Shown: piece by piece, positions 58,928 to 64,000 of the stretch
Layout of the letters: every line of letters starts with the position of its first letter
Numbering within the stretch: position 1 is the stretch's first letter
DNA from: Candidatus Poseidoniaceae archaeon
Lineage (GTDB): Archaea > Thermoplasmatota > Poseidoniia > Poseidoniales > Poseidoniaceae
Reading direction: 5' to 3'
NCBI GenBank assembly: GCA_030747695.1
Contig: JASLKG010000009.1
Coordinates: forward strand, 111,858 to 175,857
Length of the DNA stretch: 64,000 nt
Position numbers and translations under genes: made by a program
The notes under the pieces: model-generated
Database searches by the model: none
Told to the model about the DNA's origin: nothing
Seen by the model: the letters and a program-made list of their open reading frames with translations, nothing else

Positions 58928-59393
58928 GCTGGCCGAACTTAATCCACTTCATCAACACAGCGGTCAACGATGGGTTCATTTCAGGATATACGTTCCGCCA
59001 AATATGCAGAGTAGAGTTGAATGGCAAGGTGAAACTAGTCTAATTGCAATTAATTCTGATAATCAGAGTATAGAATTAGATTGGGATAATGGCCCGAATC
59101 CTATGCAAATTACCTTACAAATGGTTGGTTCATGCGCGATTGCTGATGTTGTAATTGGTTTGAAAGAACGGGAATTCACTAAAGTATGGGTTGAATTGGA
59201 AGCAACAAGAGTTGATACAACTCCGAGACATTTTTCATCAATCAAGATGGTATTTCATGTTACAGGGAATGCTCCTCAGAAATTGGTTGAGAGAATTGCA
59301 ATTAAAGCAGTTGAAAAATATTGCAGCGTAGCACATTCATTACATCCAGATATAGAAATAACAACAGCAGCAATAGTTCATTCTATTGACTAA
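58896..59393 (+). CDS. OsmC-like protein
   Basis: [50 protein letters not shown] (OsmC core with Cys), ...[19 protein letters not shown] (second Cys). Confidence 0.75.
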   Translation: MVIGVPDMMLMLAELNPLHQHSGQRWVHFRIYVPPNMQSRVEWQGETSLIAINSDNQSIELDWDNGPNPMQITLQMVGSCAIADVVIGLKEREFTKVWVELEATRVDTTPRHFSSIKMVFHVTGNAPQKLVERIAIKAVEKYCSVAHSLHPDIEITTAAIVHSID

Positions 59394-60435
59394 TCAAATC
59401 GTAAACTAACCATCCTTCTTCGGCCCTAATATTAGTTGGTTGCATATTCAATCCGCTTGCGATTAGTAGTTGCCTAGGTAATGATTCAAGCGCACTAATC
59501 AATAATGTCGCTAAAGCATCATGTATGCTTGCCCAATTTTCAGCTAAGCCATCAGGAGCAGGTTGTATTACAGGAACTCCACTAACAATCACACTAGCCC
59601 AAGGTCTAACTAGCCCGGAATCGCCTAAATCTACAATCATCGACAAAGTCAATTTTTGTCCATCCCTACTTAATTCACTAGAAGATGGCATCATTTTTAC
59701 ACCATCTGGCAAATCTGATAGATCGGTTTCTCCTCTTTTGTTTCTCATTGAAACAAATCTACGAATCCAGGCAAGAATAACTGAATTGCATAATGCTAAA
59801 TCGCCAGCGGGGGCTTCGGTATCTGGAACAATTTCATTACCCCATCCCCAAGTACATCCTTCTCCATCAAGTGGTAGTAAATCAGGCATCCATGAAAGGG
59901 GCCTATTTTTCGCATCTGGATGATTAATTTTTACAAATGCAGAACCTTTGGCAAGTTTAATTTCTTCTTTTACTACTACATCAGGTACTTGAATAACTAA
60001 ACCTAAAATTATGGCTAAAGGGTCAAGTGCAGAGGGCCATTCCTTTGCGGCCTGTACATTTACTTCTAACCAAGCACCTTCAGCTAATGCGTTTTCTAGA
60101 CCAAGCCCTTCTGCAAAAGCCAAACCTTCTTTCCAATTATTTTTTGATAACCCAGATTCAAGTGCAGCCCTACCCATTGTACGTGTTGCAACATCTAGAG
60201 CATCTCTGTCATCTAAAGCCTCAAGCCACTCTCGGAGAATAGAATCTCCATCCCCGAAAGACCGCCTCTCTCCACGGCTAATTTCTCCTAACCATTTTTC
60301 TTCGATGTTTGCCCTTTTTGCATCTGTTAAACCCAATTGGGCTTGTAATGTTTCTAACATTACAGCGCCATCGCGTGATAGCGCTCCATCAGACCATGCT
60401 AGAGCAAGGCCATGCTCAAATGGGCTAGGCGACAT
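59383..60435 (-). CDS. Hypothetical protein with TerB-like N-terminal motif
   Basis: ALAWSDGALSRDGAVMLETLQAQLGLTDAKRANIEEKWL helical pattern. Confidence 0.5.
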   Translation of the reverse strand: MSPSPFEHGLALAWSDGALSRDGAVMLETLQAQLGLTDAKRANIEEKWLGEISRGERRSFGDGDSILREWLEALDDRDALDVATRTMGRAALESGLSKNNWKEGLAFAEGLGLENALAEGAWLEVNVQAAKEWPSALDPLAIILGLVIQVPDVVVKEEIKLAKGSAFVKINHPDAKNRPLSWMPDLLPLDGEGCTWGWGNEIVPDTEAPAGDLALCNSVILAWIRRFVSMRNKRGETDLSDLPDGVKMMPSSSELSRDGQKLTLSMIVDLGDSGLVRPWASVIVSGVPVIQPAPDGLAENWASIHDALATLLISALESLPRQLLIASGLNMQPTNIRAEEGWLVYDLISQ

Positions 60436-60437
60436 AT

Positions 60438-60938
60438 TTATTCCCCAATAATGCTCCTTACCAGTTGCAAATGGCGCTCAAAAGAAATGCCCAATTCGCC
60501 ACGTTTACGTGCTAATAATTCAACTTCAGAGGGATCAAGAATATCATCAATCCAGACAGTTTCTAGTAGCAGCCTATATGTCGCTTCAGCTTTATTTGGG
60601 ATTGATGAAGAAGGTTCAGAAGGTGCAGGTGCTTCTTTGTCATCAAATGAAACTACATCCTCTTCTGTAGGGTCTTCAGTAAAGGTAAGTGTTGCTTGAG
60701 GTTCAGCATAACCATCATCCTCAAACGCCGAGAGCGGATCATCATCCTCTTCTAATTCAGAAAGTGCATCAGGATATTCGACATTTGCAACATTACTTAT
60801 TCCAATTTCAAGCTCCTCAAAAGGGTCAATATCATCTTCATCGGTGTCGGGTATATCATCGGCTGCGAAGGGCAACATCAAGACTTCGTTCGGCTTCAGA
60901 CTTATTACTTCTTGTTTTATTTGGTTAACAATTTTCAA
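60438..60938 (-). CDS. Acidic hypothetical protein with TerB-like C-terminal motif
   Basis: Acidic linker then TYRLLLETVWIDDILDPSEVELLARKRGELGISFERHLQLVRSI. Confidence 0.5.
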   Translation of the reverse strand: MKIVNQIKQEVISLKPNEVLMLPFAADDIPDTDEDDIDPFEELEIGISNVANVEYPDALSELEEDDDPLSAFEDDGYAEPQATLTFTEDPTEEDVVSFDDKEAPAPSEPSSSIPNKAEATYRLLLETVWIDDILDPSEVELLARKRGELGISFERHLQLVRSIIGE

Positions 60939-60996
60939 AACATTTCATCTGTTTGGAAGTGTAGGATTGAAGGTGAGCAGCATCTCGCCTTGTAAT

Positions 60997-61587
60997 ATGA
61001 AGCGCGAGTTGTTATTGTTGGTTACTCTCATGCTTTTAACCAATGTAACAGCTAGACCAGGCGGTATTGACAATTTAGGTAACAATGGTTGTGCATGTCA
61101 TGGCGGTTCAGATGAAGAGGTAACAATTGAAGTTACAGGGTTACCTAGTGAGTACAATTCTGGAATTAGTTATAATGTAACAATACTGATTTCATCACCC
61201 GTTCAATCCTTTACTGATGTCGAAGGGGGCATGCGTATTTTGTTTAATCATGGCGAAGTGACTACCAATGACTTGCAGTTAATTGATGACGGTTGGACAC
61301 AACTGAATTCAACGAATGACAGACGTATATGGAATCTTACTTGGAATGCACCCGAAGAAGATGATTTGTTAGTTGAAATAATTGTACATGGGAACACTGT
61401 GAATGGAGATAATACTACAGATGGAGATATGTGGTCATCAATCGGGATTTCTATACCTGGTCCTTCTTACACAGGCGAAGTAACAGATATTGATGTAAAT
61501 CATGAATTAGATACAATGGAAGTAATCGCAGGAGCAATGGCTCTAACACTTCTATTTATCTTAGCATATTTTGCTGTTAGAGATTAG
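60997..61587 (+). CDS. Secreted Reeler/choice-of-anchor-V-like protein with C-terminal TM
   Basis: Signal peptide, GGIDNLGNNGCACHGGSDEEVTIEVTGLPSEYNSGISYNVTILI; C-terminal TM; ATG at 60997 preferred. Confidence 0.6.
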   Translation: MKRELLLLVTLMLLTNVTARPGGIDNLGNNGCACHGGSDEEVTIEVTGLPSEYNSGISYNVTILISSPVQSFTDVEGGMRILFNHGEVTTNDLQLIDDGWTQLNSTNDRRIWNLTWNAPEEDDLLVEIIVHGNTVNGDNTTDGDMWSSIGISIPGPSYTGEVTDIDVNHELDTMEVIAGAMALTLLFILAYFAVRD

Positions 61588-62717
61588 TTCACGAATTCAA
61601 TATTACGCGCTTTCAGTGCACGTAATTGCCTATTTTCACTTGCTCCGTGTATTTGATCAGAACGAACTCCAGTAACAACCAGCATTACGCGTAAATCATC
61701 ACCCAATTCGTCATCAACAGCAGCGCCCCAAATTATCTTTGCATTTTCTGAAATTTGAGATTGAATAATTTTTGCACAACGTTCTGCTTCACCTAGTGTC
61801 AAAGAAGGCCCACCGACGACATTGATTAACGCTCCCCGCGCATCAGAAACATCTAATTCAAGCAGAGGTGAATGTAAGGCTTCTAATGTAGCAGCCTCAG
61901 CCCTTCCAGGACCACTTGCAGAACCTAAACCAATCATCGCAACGCCGGAACCAGAATTAATTACCGATTTCAAATCTTCAAAGTCCAAGTTGACCATTCC
62001 ATCAGTAGTCAATAATTCAGTAACTCCTGTGATTGCTCTGACCAAAAGCTCGTCACCAACTCTAAATGCACTAGCTAAAGGTAGGTCTCTTACACCTTCA
62101 ATTTCTAAGAGCCTTTCATTTGGAATAACTAATATCGTGTCACAATGTTCTCTCAAACGCTCCAATCCCCATTCTGCATTTTGCTTTCGCAAAGAACCTT
62201 CAGAGTTGAATGGATATGTCACAACAGCAACTGTTAGGGCACCTTGATCTTTTGCAAGTCTAGCAATTTGACCCGCTGCACCAGTTCCAGATCCACCGCC
62301 CATTCCCGCAGTAATTATTGCTAATTGAGTATCATCAGTAATTTTGCGGAGACTTACTTCACTTTCTAATGCAGCCGTTTCTCCCTTGGACGGATCACCG
62401 CCAGCTCCACGTCCACGAGCAGTTCTACCAATCAAGACTTTATCTTCAAGTGGGCTCATCAATAGGGCCTGTGCATCTGTATTGATTGCATGTCCTGTCA
62501 CAAAGCGATTTTCAAATAAACCCTCATCAAATAACCGGCTTACTGCATTGCATCCTGCACCGCCAACACCGTAGACGCGAATTCTAGGTTGTAAAGATTC
62601 TAACAACTTTCGTAGCTCAGCATCATTGGAATCCATTTCCTCAACACTAGCCGGTCTAATGGCTGGTCCTTCTTCTTCTTCGGCAAGCTCGAGAACACGC
62701 TCGATCAAGTGTCGCAT
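61584..62717 (-). CDS. ftsZ: Cell division protein FtsZ
   Basis: IRVYGVGGAGCNAVSRL, INTDAQALL, ITAGMGGGSGTGAAGQIARLAK (tubulin signature), NLDFEDLKSVI. ATG 62717 (MRHLIERVLELAEEE) preferred over TTG 62798. Confidence 0.94.
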   Translation of the reverse strand: MRHLIERVLELAEEEEGPAIRPASVEEMDSNDAELRKLLESLQPRIRVYGVGGAGCNAVSRLFDEGLFENRFVTGHAINTDAQALLMSPLEDKVLIGRTARGRGAGGDPSKGETAALESEVSLRKITDDTQLAIITAGMGGGSGTGAAGQIARLAKDQGALTVAVVTYPFNSEGSLRKQNAEWGLERLREHCDTILVIPNERLLEIEGVRDLPLASAFRVGDELLVRAITGVTELLTTDGMVNLDFEDLKSVINSGSGVAMIGLGSASGPGRAEAATLEALHSPLLELDVSDARGALINVVGGPSLTLGEAERCAKIIQSQISENAKIIWGAAVDDELGDDLRVMLVVTGVRSDQIHGASENRQLRALKARNIEFVN

Positions 62718-62754
62718 AGGCACAGGCTCTTCTAACCCACCTTGAAGGTGCCGC

Positions 62755-62769
62755 CACCCCGAAGGGGTG
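62755..62769 (-). other. Hairpin CACCCC-TTC-GGGGTG in radA-ftsZ spacer (minus strand)
   Basis: Perfect 6-bp inverted repeat, 3-nt loop. Confidence 0.75.
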
Positions 62770-62794
62770 CAAAGCGTGTTTCTTGACCTACTCT

Positions 62795-63820
62795 TCAATC
62801 ACGAAGTCCTTCTTCACAGACTTGGTATATGCATTCGCCATCTGGCAGATTTGGAGAATCAACTAATCTTGCAATTCTTCTGCCACCTTTTGCTTTGCGA
62901 AGGTATAGTCTGAATGTAGAAGCGTGTGCAAGAACGTGTCCACCGATTGGTTTGGTTGGATCTCCCCACATTGCATCAGGTTTTGATTGAACTTGATTCG
63001 TAACTAGCACAAGTGCGTTGTTCACATCAGCTAGTTGTTTGAGGTCTTTTAGATGACGATTGAGTTTTTGTTGCCTGCTAGCTAACATACCCCTTCCGAC
63101 GAATTCAGCTCGGAAGTGACTGGTCAGGGAATCTACAATTATCATACCTACATTTATTCCTCGGCTCATCCTTTTGATTTCTTCAGCTAATAACATCTGA
63201 TGTGCAGAATTATATGCTCTTGCAACATGTATTCGTTCTAATACTGCATCAGGATCAAGTCCGTGACCCCTGGACATTTGGATGATTCGTTCTGGACGAA
63301 ATGTATCTTCTGTATCTATGTAGATAACATCTCCGTCTAACCCTCCTTGGTCAATAGGCATGGTACAATTAACTGCTAATTGGTGTCCTATCTGTGTCTT
63401 TCCAGATCCGAATTCACCATATACTTCGACTAATGCTTGAGTTTCAAATCCTCCTGCTAATAGATCATCAATACTCTGGACTTGACTTGAAAGTTTGAGC
63501 ACTTCTCTTCTTCTTTCTAGAAGGGCTGTACCACTAACAAATCCTCCAATATTGGCCATTTTCTTTGCACTTTGAATAATTTTGTTTGCAACCGCTTCGC
63601 CAAGTTCAGCTTGATCTGCTAAATCTTGTGCACTCATTACTGCAACTGCTAGTAATTCCTCGAAACCAGCTTCACGTAGTTTTTCTGCGGTCGCTGGACC
63701 TACCCCGGGTAGGTCTTCGATCGTCAACTCGGGTTCGATTTGCTCCTCCATCATAATCACCTGTTCCTCAGGCACTTCTTCTTTCTTGCTCTCATTTTCG
63801 GGTTTGGTTTTTGTCGCCAT
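62795..63820 (-). CDS. radA: DNA repair and recombination protein RadA
   Basis: Hh[35 protein letters not shown] Walker [12 protein letters not shown]-like; [31 protein letters not shown]. Confidence 0.96.
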   Translation of the reverse strand: MATKTKPENESKKEEVPEEQVIMMEEQIEPELTIEDLPGVGPATAEKLREAGFEELLAVAVMSAQDLADQAELGEAVANKIIQSAKKMANIGGFVSGTALLERRREVLKLSSQVQSIDDLLAGGFETQALVEVYGEFGSGKTQIGHQLAVNCTMPIDQGGLDGDVIYIDTEDTFRPERIIQMSRGHGLDPDAVLERIHVARAYNSAHQMLLAEEIKRMSRGINVGMIIVDSLTSHFRAEFVGRGMLASRQQKLNRHLKDLKQLADVNNALVLVTNQVQSKPDAMWGDPTKPIGGHVLAHASTFRLYLRKAKGGRRIARLVDSPNLPDGECIYQVCEEGLRD

Positions 63821-64000
63821 GAAACCTTTTCATCGCCATCAGTATATGAAGCCGGCAAGGACTCCTATGGCAGTTACTGAAAGTGGTACTCTTTGAACTT
63901 AAGCATTCAAATGGTGTGCTGAATCCAGCAATACACTTTCATTTCACTTTTACTGCGGCCGAGGGTTTGTTGCTGACTCAGCACCTTCTGCGTATGCAAT

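Noticed and set aside
62755-62769. Hairpins considered as intrinsic terminators
   Set aside because: No following T-tract on the transcribed strand; most lie between an upstream stop and a close downstream SD/ATG.
63971-63983. TGCTGACTCAGCA matches the eukaryotic Maf/AP-1 recognition element
   Set aside because: No bZIP regulators are expected in archaea; treated only as a generic dyad.

Overview
AT-rich, gene-dense archaeal chromosome segment. It looks like a planktonic Euryarchaeota/Thermoplasmatota genome of the Marine Group II (Poseidoniales) type. That taxonomic call is inferred from gene content (RadA, FtsZ, Pth2, archaeosine radical SAM protein RaSEA, archaeal PSD-like enzyme, many large secreted propeller proteins with a single membrane anchor), not from a database search. 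About 40 genes are packed with overlapping starts and stops. I saw no rRNA, tRNA, CRISPR array, transposase or prophage. Housekeeping content: GatB/GatE C-terminus, Pth2, threonine aldolase, YchF, malic enzyme-PTA, isocitrate dehydrogenase, PabBA/PabC, PduO-type cobalamin adenosyltransferase, RlmH, FtsZ, RadA. Most unusual content: (i) a translationally coupled AddB-like/AddA-like helicase-nuclease pair in which BOTH nuclease domains appear to carry four-Cys Fe-S staples; (ii) a multi-TM protein resembling a degenerate heme-copper oxidase subunit I, fused to two EF-hands and a SAP motif; (iii) an ~1130-aa helical protein with a C-terminal PIN nuclease domain; (iv) an acidic lipoprotein with EF-hand, LDLa/glucosidase-II-beta-like motif and PGF-CTERM-like tail; (v) a 2768-aa surface propeller protein; (vi) recurring short perfect hairpins with 3-nt loops just upstream of start codons, some next to or including the Shine-Dalgarno sequence. 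Family names come from motif recognition in the supplied translations; no searches were run.
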